From Candidatus Delongbacteria bacterium (GTDB lineage: Bacteria; Delongbacteria; UBA4055): a stretch of DNA of 31,869 bases. The translations under genes were made by a program, and so were the position numbers. This document shows, piece after piece, positions 24,851-31,869 of the stretch (the first letter of the stretch is position 1; each line of letters opens with the position of its first letter). The notes under the pieces are model-generated. The model was given only the letters and a program-made list of their open reading frames with translations. It was not told where the DNA came from and searched no databases. The stretch spans positions 1-31,869 of the forward strand of contig JAQICF010000003.1 of the NCBI GenBank assembly GCA_027858795.1. Reading direction: 5' to 3'.

Positions 24851-24884
24851 GATGCTCCTTTAGTTAAGACGCTCCTTTAGTTAA
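24851..24884 (-). repeat. Tandem 17-bp duplication carrying two Shine-Dalgarno sites
   Basis: Units 24851-24867 and 24868-24884 differ at one of 17 positions. Read on minus, each contains TTAACTAAAGGAG, so AAGGAG occurs twice before the ATG at 24848. The near copy is at the ideal six-base spacing; the far one is 17 bases further. Confidence 0.85.
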
Positions 24885-24898
24885 AGTGTTACATTTGG

Positions 24899-25309
24899 TT
24901 AATCCAAATATTCAGCTAACAACATTGCAACTTTGTCTGTGGCTATTTCCATAGCATTAAAAATATACAGCAATTCATTATCATCCAGGTTGTCTATCTC
25001 TCTGCTTTCAACTATAACTAATCTATTATTTTTTTCGTTTGTTGTGTCGATACCTATACTTACAGGCAATATTTCCGTATTCAGATCAAGTATTTTAAAA
25101 TAAAGGTCTTTATCCGCAATTTCAGTAATATTTCCAAGATCGACATAAAAATACATTACATCATCGATCAAACTAATATAAACTGTCATCTCTCCTGATT
25201 TATTGGCAGACAGTATATTCTCTGAAACTTCATCAACTATGTAATCTCTATTCTCTAAAAATTCTATCAAGTCCACGAGTACAATAGATCTTACTTTTAT
25301 TATTTTCAT
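24899..25309 (-). CDS. YbjN-like (T3S-chaperone-fold) small protein
   Basis: 136 residues and acidic. The pattern of a helix, then strands ILSANKSGEMTVYISLIDDV and MYFYVDLGNI, then helices (DLYFKILDLNTEILPVSIGI, DNELLYIFNAMEIATDKVAM) resembles the YbjN/type III secretion chaperone-like fold. Such proteins bind partner proteins or act in stress responses. No enzyme motif is visible. First gene of the four-gene PLD operon: GGAG lies seven bases before the ATG and a sigma-70 promoter candidate is at 25354-25382. The fold call is by pattern only. Confidence 0.45.
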   Translation of the reverse strand: MKIIKVRSIVLVDLIEFLENRDYIVDEVSENILSANKSGEMTVYISLIDDVMYFYVDLGNITEIADKDLYFKILDLNTEILPVSIGIDTTNEKNNRLVIVESREIDNLDDNELLYIFNAMEIATDKVAMLLAEYLD

Positions 25310-25353
25310 TAATTATCTCCGTTTTCACACGTTCTCAATGACATATATATACA

Positions 25354-25382
25354 AATATAAACATTTATTGACAAATGCGCAA
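25354..25382 (-). promoter_or_regulatory. Sigma-70 promoter for the YbjN-like/PLD operon
   Basis: Minus-strand TTGCGC (25382-25377) and TATATT (25359-25354) are 17 bp apart, about 45 bases before the start codon. The -10 is followed by TG, so TATATTTG also satisfies the Bacteroidetes TAnnTTTG form, with a TTG 20 bases upstream. The two readings cannot be separated by sequence. Confidence 0.5.
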
Positions 25383-25392
25383 TGATAAAATA

Positions 25393-25419
25393 AAAAAGGT
25401 GCCTGAATGACACCTTTTT
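25393..25419 (-). terminator. Rho-independent terminator after the Kre9-domain lipoprotein gene
   Basis: AAAAAGGTG (25393-25401) and CACCTTTTT (25411-25419) pair over 9 bp around a 9-base loop, 24 bases after the lipoprotein stop. The A/T flanks give a T-run on both strands, so it could work in either direction. Only the minus direction has a gene in front of it. Confidence 0.85.
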
Positions 25420-25442
25420 GGAGATATTATATTTTGATTATT

Positions 25443-28121
25443 TTACTTCCAGTTATCCGCTGGATCTATCTCTAGATCAAACCAGTCTATCATAGCTGAA
25501 AACATATCACTTACCTGATTTTCTGAATTATCTAAGAAGTATGTTGGGATTCCAAAAAATGCTGTTCTATATATATCACCATCAGATATATAGCGAGTAG
25601 CTACCGTTCCAGATCTCTTTAATACCGGTCCAGTTTCTCCAAGTAGCCTATCTTCCCACTGAAGTGAATGAATAATATCTCCATCAATAGTTGTACTATC
25701 ACTTCCTGCTTCAAAAGGTAGTTCATAAATTGATTTATACTTGTAAACTGCTTCTCCTTTAAAAGTCTCCATCGTTGGTACGCCCGTAAATACAGTACCA
25801 TTATCTTTTAATGACAATTTTAAGATCGCCCCCATTTTTTCAGTATCCCACCAAGCATCATTTACTCTTATGCTGTCAATTCTCATTTCTTTTATATTCA
25901 TATCATCAATATAATCATAAGGTGTAATACCTATAAAATCGTAATTATCTGAATATTTATAATCTGGTCGTTGCCTAGAACTATTTTCAGTAAAATACGT
26001 TTTTTGCTCGGGAAATGTCATCGAAGATACTCCAAAGTAATCTCGGAAAAATTCTAACGAACCATCAGTCAATGTAGATGTTTGTGCTGCGTAAGGGTCA
26101 AATATCTGCCTAAAAGGAGCTTTATATTCCATAATCGGCAGCTGATCCGGTGATGTATATAACTTCCCCATTAACGCGGAGTTACCGAGTATCATTACTT
26201 TTCCACCAACATTAAGATAGTCTGATAAAGATTCGTAATATCCTTTGTATGGAAGTGTTCCATTAAAATCAATACCATTTGAATTACTTCTATCATCTGA
26301 TGCTATGATAACCATTCGGTATTTCAATAGTTCTCTAATATCAGGAGAATAATATCCACGTTCTATTTCCAAAGAATCTACTATTATATCTGCAGTGGTT
26401 GGATTCCCATCATGATCACCCCAAATATAATCCCAACCTATAGTTTCAACTTTCTTTAAAAACCTTATTATTCTATAAAGATTTAGAGAATCTGTAACCT
26501 CAATTTCAGGTTTGTAACCAGCATACCTTAGTAGTGATTCATAAAATACACTTGTACTGTCAGGATTGGGATTTCCCATATACAGACTAGATGAAAATTG
26601 CAGAGAATACAAAGTCGGATCAGTATCATCAATGAAAAGAATCCCTCTGTCAAATTGAGGTGTATATACTGAGAAATTAACAGTTGCATGATTATCAGCT
26701 TCTTCTAAGGCATCATCTCTAACCCATACTCTGAATGAATACTTCCCTTCTGCAGAATAGTTATATAATGTACTTGAAAATTCAACGGAAAGATTGGAAG
26801 TAGACCAATCTTTCAAATCTATAATTTCAATATCAGTTCCATCGGGATTTAACGCCCATAACTCCCATTTGAATTCAAGATCAACCCCAGCTCCATCCGG
26901 ATCTTCACCAAACCATTCAAAGTCTATAGGTTTCCAAAAAGAAGTTTCGTTCGGAAGGATAAGTTCGGCTAATTCGGGACCAAGATTAAAGGTATATTGA
27001 TCATAACCATTTATCTCTAATTTCTCTGACTTAACCATTGGAAATTTTGGTCTTTTGTTCATTCTTCCAAAAACTTTTGAAGCAATTTCTGTTACTGATC
27101 CGTATTCATCAACTCCGTATACAAAGAACTTTGAGAAAACTACTTTTCTAGTTACTTCAATAGCTTCAACAGTATCAATGTATGTTGTGCTATCAATGAA
27201 TAATTCTGTGCTATTGAATTTCTCCATTGGAAATGAAACATCCGCATAATTGTTTAGAGTTTCATTCCATAAACCAACAAGTGTAGCTTCAGCTTGTAGA
27301 TTTGTTATAGTAGTATCAGTCGTTATACAGTAGTAATAATTCAAATTTGTACTATCATTACTGTTACCATACCACTGAACTTTGTATTCTGCATTAGAAA
27401 TAATATCTGAAGTATCAAACAGGTATACTAATGGTATACTTGCACTGAAGAAATCATCACTCATATCAGTAATTGTATCATCAGTTACATTCGTAATCTT
27501 AATTTGATAATCACTTTCTTGTGGTAGGTCAATTGGTATTGACCAATCATAAATTCCGATATTGTCTGCAGAATCTTTTAGAACTTGGTAAAATAAACTG
27601 TTTTTATAAAGCTCGATCTTGACTTTACCTTTAGAATTATAATTCCACTTTATCGCTCGCTGACCACCTACATTCCAAATTTCGTTCCCGTTTGGTTCTG
27701 TTATAGTGACAGAGGAAACTGAAGTAATTTTAAAATCATTCTCACTCTCATCATACAATGTTGAATCATCAACACTGACAATTTTAATCCTATAATCGAT
27801 ACCCTCTTCAATGTCAGAAGGAACTGTCCAATCATAAGTACATATATTTTGAATTGAATCTCCAACACTTTGAATTGAATCTCCAACGATCAAATTTAAG
27901 ATAGAATTTTTATACAATTCAATTCTTACAGCTTCTTCAATGTTATCTTTCCATGAAACTATCTCTGTTGAATCAGGCATGAGAATTTCTCCACCTACTG
28001 GTGAAGTTAGAGTTATAGTTGATGCAACTGGGTCACTCGGATTACTATCATCTGAGCAAGACAATACTGTAATTGTAAGCAGAAAAACCATAAACACAGT
28101 TATTAAAAATTTCTTTAACAT
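25443..28121 (-). CDS. Outer-surface lipoprotein with two Kre9/KNH-type Ig-like domains
   Basis: 892 residues. A lipoprotein signal peptide (hydrophobic 5-20) ends in the lipobox VLS-C22, so the mature protein is anchored in the cell envelope. Two tandem Ig-like domains of the Kre9/KNH type follow (about 36-130 and 132-225), each with the pattern SP-GGE or EPNGNEIW, IELYKN, YDW and YRIKI/YQIKI. Another beta-rich domain, and a ~400-residue C-terminal domain of unknown type starting near FDRGILFIDD, complete it. The C-terminal part has a Rossmann-like look (VMILGNSALMG, MVIIASDDRS) but no catalytic motif I recognise. It is 21 bases after the T9SS cargo gene and ends at a strong terminator, so the two form one unit. 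AAAGGGA precedes the ATG. The role is probably surface binding or assembly. Confidence 0.75.
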   Translation of the reverse strand: MLKKFLITVFMVFLLTITVLSCSDDSNPSDPVASTITLTSPVGGEILMPDSTEIVSWKDNIEEAVRIELYKNSILNLIVGDSIQSVGDSIQNICTYDWTVPSDIEEGIDYRIKIVSVDDSTLYDESENDFKITSVSSVTITEPNGNEIWNVGGQRAIKWNYNSKGKVKIELYKNSLFYQVLKDSADNIGIYDWSIPIDLPQESDYQIKITNVTDDTITDMSDDFFSASIPLVYLFDTSDIISNAEYKVQWYGNSNDSTNLNYYYCITTDTTITNLQAEATLVGLWNETLNNYADVSFPMEKFNSTELFIDSTTYIDTVEAIEVTRKVVFSKFFVYGVDEYGSVTEIASKVFGRMNKRPKFPMVKSEKLEINGYDQYTFNLGPELAELILPNETSFWKPIDFEWFGEDPDGAGVDLEFKWELWALNPDGTDIEIIDLKDWSTSNLSVEFSSTLYNYSAEGKYSFRVWVRDDALEEADNHATVNFSVYTPQFDRGILFIDDTDPTLYSLQFSSSLYMGNPNPDSTSVFYESLLRYAGYKPEIEVTDSLNLYRIIRFLKKVETIGWDYIWGDHDGNPTTADIIVDSLEIERGYYSPDIRELLKYRMVIIASDDRSNSNGIDFNGTLPYKGYYESLSDYLNVGGKVMILGNSALMGKLYTSPDQLPIMEYKAPFRQIFDPYAAQTSTLTDGSLEFFRDYFGVSSMTFPEQKTYFTENSSRQRPDYKYSDNYDFIGITPYDYIDDMNIKEMRIDSIRVNDAWWDTEKMGAILKLSLKDNGTVFTGVPTMETFKGEAVYKYKSIYELPFEAGSDSTTIDGDIIHSLQWEDRLLGETGPVLKRSGTVATRYISDGDIYRTAFFGIPTYFLDNSENQVSDMFSAMIDWFDLEIDPADNWK
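27848..27889 (-). repeat. In-frame 21-bp tandem duplication inside the lipoprotein gene
   Basis: Units 27848-27868 and 27869-27889 differ only at the last two bases. They encode two copies of VGDSIQ plus one residue (VGDSIQS, VGDSIQN) in a loop of the first Ig-like domain. It is a length-neutral, likely recent slippage or duplication; the second Ig-like domain lacks the extra copy. Confidence 0.9.
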
Positions 28122-28142
28122 AATTTATATCCCTTTAATAAT

Positions 28143-31100
28143 TTATTTAACTAAGACCATTTTCTTAGAGATTTTTTTACCATCAGCTTTCAATGTGTAG
28201 TAGTAAATTCCACTGTTTAGTTTATCAGCTTTAAATATCTTACTATGATAACCTGGTGCTAATTCTTTATCTACTAACTTTTCTACTAATTGTCCGGCTA
28301 CATTGTAAATATTTAGCTTAACATTACTTATTTTACTTAGAGAAAATATTATTCTAGTCTCAGGGTTAAATGGATTTGGGTAATTTTGGTGTAATTCAGT
28401 TACAAAAGGTAGAACATTTTCGTTTTCTTCTACACCTTTAACCTTCTTCATATTGGTTACTAAGCTAGATGTCAAAGCAGGAACCCCCATTTTAGGATCA
28501 CCAAAATCAGATGACACTACAGAGATATATGAAATATTTTCAAGATATTTGTTAAATAACCTCAGACTGTATTGGTAATAATTAACTGTTTCTGTTCCAT
28601 TTATAACTATTGAAGCTGGAACTGAAGTATATTCAAAAACATCTGAAACTACATGACTACCAAGTAAATCTCTATTGTCTCCAAAGGGAATTAATTTAAA
28701 AATACTCCCTTCTGCAGTTATAATGCTTAAGTTATTAGCAAGAAGACTGTCAAATTCAGCTTGCCCTACAGGAATATCTAAGAAATCACCAACATCAGCA
28801 ACATTCTGATATGCATAATTCACATTATCGATTGTCAACAGATCTATAAAATTAGATGCATTAGAATTTGGTGAAACCTTAACGGTATAACCTTCGAAAT
28901 CTATTACATTCGTAAATTTATCTTTATCCATTTCAGGACCTGAGTAAGCCTCCGTTCCGTCTTGCATTGTATAAAACTCAACTGAATTCCACTCCACGAC
29001 TACATCATTATCTTCAAATCTTATTTCAGTTTTTGGTGAAGGTGGGGGTTGTGGTCCAGAAAAATCAGGCACACCATCTCCAACATCAATTTTTCCGTTA
29101 TCGAAGCCATATCTTACCCACGAACCTTGAGGAGCTAACCCATTTGATCCGTAATACTTAACCATATAACCATAACCATCAGCAGTCACACCGAAATTTT
29201 CATCTGCAAATTCTCTTCCAAACGGTAACAAGTTATCTTCACTGTTCGCAAAATTACCGAAGATATCTGTGAATGGATTTGTGAAATCGTCTAATTCAAA
29301 ATTCGCTTCTCCTTTATCAGGTCCACCATACTCAGACACTGGATCCGTCCACCAACATTCAGTAACCCCTGCCCCAGAATAGATCCCATCTTTTCCAACA
29401 TCCTCTCCATACCAACCGTCACCTTTGATGGTACCATCTTTATTCACAGGTGTGTCATACATTGGAATATCATACATTCTTTCACACCAAATCACATTAT
29501 TTAATGCATCGTACCAACCATTATCATAAAGTGATGGATCTAAACCATCTGACGGATCCATTGCATCAGGATCTGAATAATTAGGATCTTGGTCTAATGA
29601 AGTATGGAAGTTCTCGTTAACAATAAATGCCATCGTAAGCTTTAATGAGTCGCCATGTTGAAATTCCCATATGGTTTTATTCATTGGTGTATCAAGTTCA
29701 TCCACAACACCGTCTTTATTTGAATCATATGCAAAACTGATGTCTTTTTCTACACCCAATGGTCCAAACGAAAGGATATACTTTGTATCATTTCCGTTTG
29801 CAAGGTCATTTCTATCTATAAGTTCTCCATCAGCTACTGGATTTTCAGCAGATAATTCAGTTGGGGTGATCCATTCCTGCCATTTATCAGCTTGCATAAA
29901 TTGCTCGTCCATAGGATTCATTGGATCTAGATAATCGGGATCATCATATCTTCCAAGATCTACATCGATTAGATCATATTGGTTGTAATCAAATTCATCA
30001 TTTGACATTACCATGTATTTACCTTTATCACCTGCAGGTCTTCCCTCAGTTCTTCCTCCGAATAAAGGTTGACCCCCAGAATTACTTAGATTATCCTGAT
30101 TAGTATCATCATATCCAATTTGCTCCGGTGTTAGATCGTAATCCCACACTAAAGGATCAACTCCATTAATTGGCGTTGTACCCGGTCCATGCAATCCTGT
30201 CTTCCATCTTGGTCCCCAATCAACACTCTCGTCATTCGAATCTGCAACATACATATTGAATGCATATCTTAAATTTGGATTTGGGTTCCTTAAAACCTTT
30301 ACTGTTACAACTCCTGTTGCTCCATCTAAAGGTGCACCTGCACTAGGTTCTATTGGAGTGTTATCGGTACCATTATAATTTCTACCGTCGTTATCTGCTG
30401 CCCATGCAAGATTCATATCATAGATTTTATGTTCCCCAGTCGCAGGATCAGGGATAGGATTTTCCCATTTCTGAACAAATCCACCAATATCATCTGCACT
30501 AAATCCTTCCCCAACACCTGGCATCCCAATATCACAATCCAAATAAATTCCCATAAAAAAATCATAGATATTCTTACTTTCATCGTTTCTGTTGTACAAA
30601 GTATAATCTATGATTATGAACTTCTGAGCAAACTCATAAGACCAAGAATAACTTTTTTGTTTTACTTCTATACCCAAAGGTATGTGGTCTCTTTGGTCAA
30701 ATACATCTTGCCCAGTATAAACTGTGTTAATATATTTATCCGTGTACATAGTATTAAATTGCTCTTCTGCACTTGCTGCGGGATCATATACTTCTTCAAA
30801 TAAGCAATTGATTTTCCCCTGAACATTTGAAAGTTCATTGAACGCACCTAAAGTTGTACCTGATTCATCCTCGTTAAATAAAACTGGGCACATCTCCATA
30901 GGCATTGGATTACCATCCCATCCTGCATAAGCAGTTGTCACATAAGGACCTTCAAAAGGAATTGCACCATTAACTTCTGCTAAGTTTTTATAACCACCAA
31001 ACAATAATGCTCCTGCAAATAAGAAATCAGTTCCTGAACCTCCAGGCATTTCTCCTGAAACTGCAATCTTTCCAGTACATGGATCTGAGAAGTTTTTAGG

Positions 31101-31298
31101 GTTTCCAAACATTCCCATATTACTCATATTCATCCATAATAAACCTGCTCTATGAACCCTATTTGCTGGATCTGGAATAATTGCTTTGGAATCCTCTCCT
31201 GTTTGTAAACCATTATTTTCACCTACCTCTTGAGGTGCAGATCTTCCAAGAAGGCATGCTAACATTAACAATGAAAGAAGCAACAAAATTTTCTTCAT
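28143..31298 (-). CDS. Secreted protein with type IX secretion (T9SS) sorting domain
   Basis: 1051 residues. An N-terminal Sec signal (MKKILLLLSLLMLACLLG) leads to a long exported body with no recognised enzyme motif. It is rich in Asp, Gly and Asn, with calcium-loop-like DSNKDGVVDELD near residue 525 and other D-x-N-D runs. The last ~80 residues are a type A T9SS sorting domain: NYPNPFNPETRI, then LNIYNVAGQLVEKL, GYHSKIF and SGIYYYTLKADGKKISKKMV. This domain directs passage across the outer membrane and surface attachment in the FCB group. The start has GAGGGA six bases before the ATG, and a sigma-70 promoter lies at 31339-31367. Probably a surface or extracellular structural/adhesion protein. 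Confidence 0.88.
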   Translation of the reverse strand: MKKILLLLSLLMLACLLGRSAPQEVGENNGLQTGEDSKAIIPDPANRVHRAGLLWMNMSNMGMFGNPKNFSDPCTGKIAVSGEMPGGSGTDFLFAGALLFGGYKNLAEVNGAIPFEGPYVTTAYAGWDGNPMPMEMCPVLFNEDESGTTLGAFNELSNVQGKINCLFEEVYDPAASAEEQFNTMYTDKYINTVYTGQDVFDQRDHIPLGIEVKQKSYSWSYEFAQKFIIIDYTLYNRNDESKNIYDFFMGIYLDCDIGMPGVGEGFSADDIGGFVQKWENPIPDPATGEHKIYDMNLAWAADNDGRNYNGTDNTPIEPSAGAPLDGATGVVTVKVLRNPNPNLRYAFNMYVADSNDESVDWGPRWKTGLHGPGTTPINGVDPLVWDYDLTPEQIGYDDTNQDNLSNSGGQPLFGGRTEGRPAGDKGKYMVMSNDEFDYNQYDLIDVDLGRYDDPDYLDPMNPMDEQFMQADKWQEWITPTELSAENPVADGELIDRNDLANGNDTKYILSFGPLGVEKDISFAYDSNKDGVVDELDTPMNKTIWEFQHGDSLKLTMAFIVNENFHTSLDQDPNYSDPDAMDPSDGLDPSLYDNGWYDALNNVIWCERMYDIPMYDTPVNKDGTIKGDGWYGEDVGKDGIYSGAGVTECWWTDPVSEYGGPDKGEANFELDDFTNPFTDIFGNFANSEDNLLPFGREFADENFGVTADGYGYMVKYYGSNGLAPQGSWVRYGFDNGKIDVGDGVPDFSGPQPPPSPKTEIRFEDNDVVVEWNSVEFYTMQDGTEAYSGPEMDKDKFTNVIDFEGYTVKVSPNSNASNFIDLLTIDNVNYAYQNVADVGDFLDIPVGQAEFDSLLANNLSIITAEGSIFKLIPFGDNRDLLGSHVVSDVFEYTSVPASIVINGTETVNYYQYSLRLFNKYLENISYISVVSSDFGDPKMGVPALTSSLVTNMKKVKGVEENENVLPFVTELHQNYPNPFNPETRIIFSLSKISNVKLNIYNVAGQLVEKLVDKELAPGYHSKIFKADKLNSGIYYYTLKADGKKISKKMVLVK

Positions 31299-31338
31299 AA
31301 TTTCCCTCGTTATATATATATAGTAATATTCTAAGAAT

Positions 31339-31367
31339 AATATAGAACCCTACTCAAAAACATGCAA
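31339..31367 (-). promoter_or_regulatory. Sigma-70 promoter for the T9SS cargo operon
   Basis: Minus-strand TTGCAT (31367-31362) and TATATT (31344-31339) are 17 bp apart, 41 bases before the start codon. Between it and the gene is a run of TA repeats (about 31312-31322). Confidence 0.5.
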
Positions 31368-31416
31368 GATAAAAACAAATAATTATCAATTAATATAGCA
31401 TATTCACAATGTTAAT

Positions 31417-31869
31417 TTACTTTATTTTTCTTTGTAGTAAAATACCTGCAACGATGAAGATCAATCCCACGAATGTGGATAAAATTACATCTTCATTTGG
31501 GACTATAAAATGAATTAAAACTAAAGATAAAAATGGTGCAAGGAATATTAAATTGCTGACTTTGGCAGTAGTGGTTGAAAGTTTCAGGGCTTTAGACCAG
31601 AGAAGGAATGTTAATCCCATTTCAAAGAAACCTATATAAGTACCACCTAATAAACCCCTAAGTGAAATACTTGAAATATCTGAAAATATCAGAACAGTTA
31701 TCGTAATGTATATTGTCCCGAAAACAAAATTCAAAAATAATCTTACAGCAGCATCTTTATCATCTTTTGAATTATAAATCCAAAAAAGAGCCCAGATCAC
31801 TGCTGAACTTAAAGCTAAAGTTGCTCCGAAGGGATTGGAAAAACGAAAACTCGTCACATCTCCCCTTGT
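31417..31869 (-). CDS. EamA/DMT-family transporter, C-terminal half, cut by window edge
   Basis: The frame is open from 31869 to the stop at 31417, so the start lies outside; GTG at 31857 is only an internal codon. The 150 residues seen form five hydrophobic helices and correspond to the second EamA repeat of 10-TMS drug/metabolite transporters: GATLALSSAVIWALFWIYN, then GTYIGFFEMGLTFLLWSKAL, SNLIFLAPFLSLVLIHF and GLIFIVAGILLQRK. These proteins export metabolites or amino acids; the substrate is unknown. The downstream gap to the T9SS gene holds that gene's promoter. Confidence 0.85.
   Translation of the reverse strand, partial: TRGDVTSFRFSNPFGATLALSSAVIWALFWIYNSKDDKDAAVRLFLNFVFGTIYITITVLIFSDISSISLRGLLGGTYIGFFEMGLTFLLWSKALKLSTTTAKVSNLIFLAPFLSLVLIHFIVPNEDVILSTFVGLIFIVAGILLQRKIK

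Noticed and set aside
2369..30803. Plus-strand ORFs of 60-124 codons inside minus-strand genes
   Set aside because: They are antisense shadows of clearly coding frames, without ribosome sites or recognisable domains.
31241..31298. Lipobox (MLAC) in the T9SS cargo signal peptide
   Set aside because: Position -3 is Met and -2 is Leu, a poor lipobox, and the protein carries a T9SS sorting domain; a normal Sec signal is more likely.

Overview
The window reads as AT-rich bacterial chromosome, probably from the FCB superphylum. The main reason is the C-terminal type IX secretion sorting domain on the 1051-residue exported protein near the right end. Kre9-like lipoprotein domains and a low-GC, A/T-ending codon habit fit Cloacimonadota or Delongbacteria-type lineages, but that placement is inference. 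Nearly all genes lie on the minus strand; only a small deoxynucleoside kinase and its leader ORF are on plus. Several minus-strand promoters look like ordinary sigma-70 sites (TTGNNN, 17 bp, TATATT-like) rather than the Bacteroidetes TAnnTTTG type.

Left part (1-5960) is accessory in character. It holds the edge of a TauE/SafE permease, a deoxynucleoside kinase preceded by an overlapping 9-codon ORF, and a dUTPase/dCTP-deaminase-fold protein with altered catalytic positions. Next come two small cysteine-rich proteins, a CPBP-like membrane protein, and a translationally coupled ATPase + DUF4435/TOPRIM pair that looks like the PARIS (AriA/AriB) anti-phage system. Two copies of a dispersed intergenic repeat with a GGTCGG...CCGACC hairpin sit directly 3' of the CPBP gene and of the next gene.

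Middle part (5961-13777) is one compact operon, hyfB-C-E-F-G-I-like plus a NimA-type flavoprotein. It encodes a membrane complex related to complex I and group 4 [NiFe] hydrogenases. The large subunit has lost all Ni-Fe cysteines and the small subunit has lost three of four proximal-cluster cysteines, so it is an Ehr-type (hydrogenase-related) complex and not a hydrogenase. The antiporter-like subunits keep their charged residues. A YgiQ-type radical SAM gene lies upstream.

The next block (15516-23316) is the conserved rpmH-rnpA-yidD-yidC locus. It continues into a polyprenyl diphosphate synthase and a 1393-residue protein with the layout of soluble adenylyl cyclase (two cyclase-like domains, P-loop NTPase, TPR repeats) but apparently without the catalytic metal aspartates. 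It ends at a clear Rho-independent terminator. No dnaA or DnaA boxes were seen next to rpmH.

The right part (23383-31869) holds a tight four-gene operon (YbjN-like protein, unknown protein, coiled-coil protein, single-HKD PLD protein). After it come a two-gene export unit (T9SS cargo, then a lipoprotein with Kre9/KNH-type Ig-like domains) and the C-terminal half of an EamA/DMT transporter cut by the window edge. No gene-free stretch exceeds 300 bases, and I recognised no tRNA, rRNA, CRISPR array or insertion sequence.
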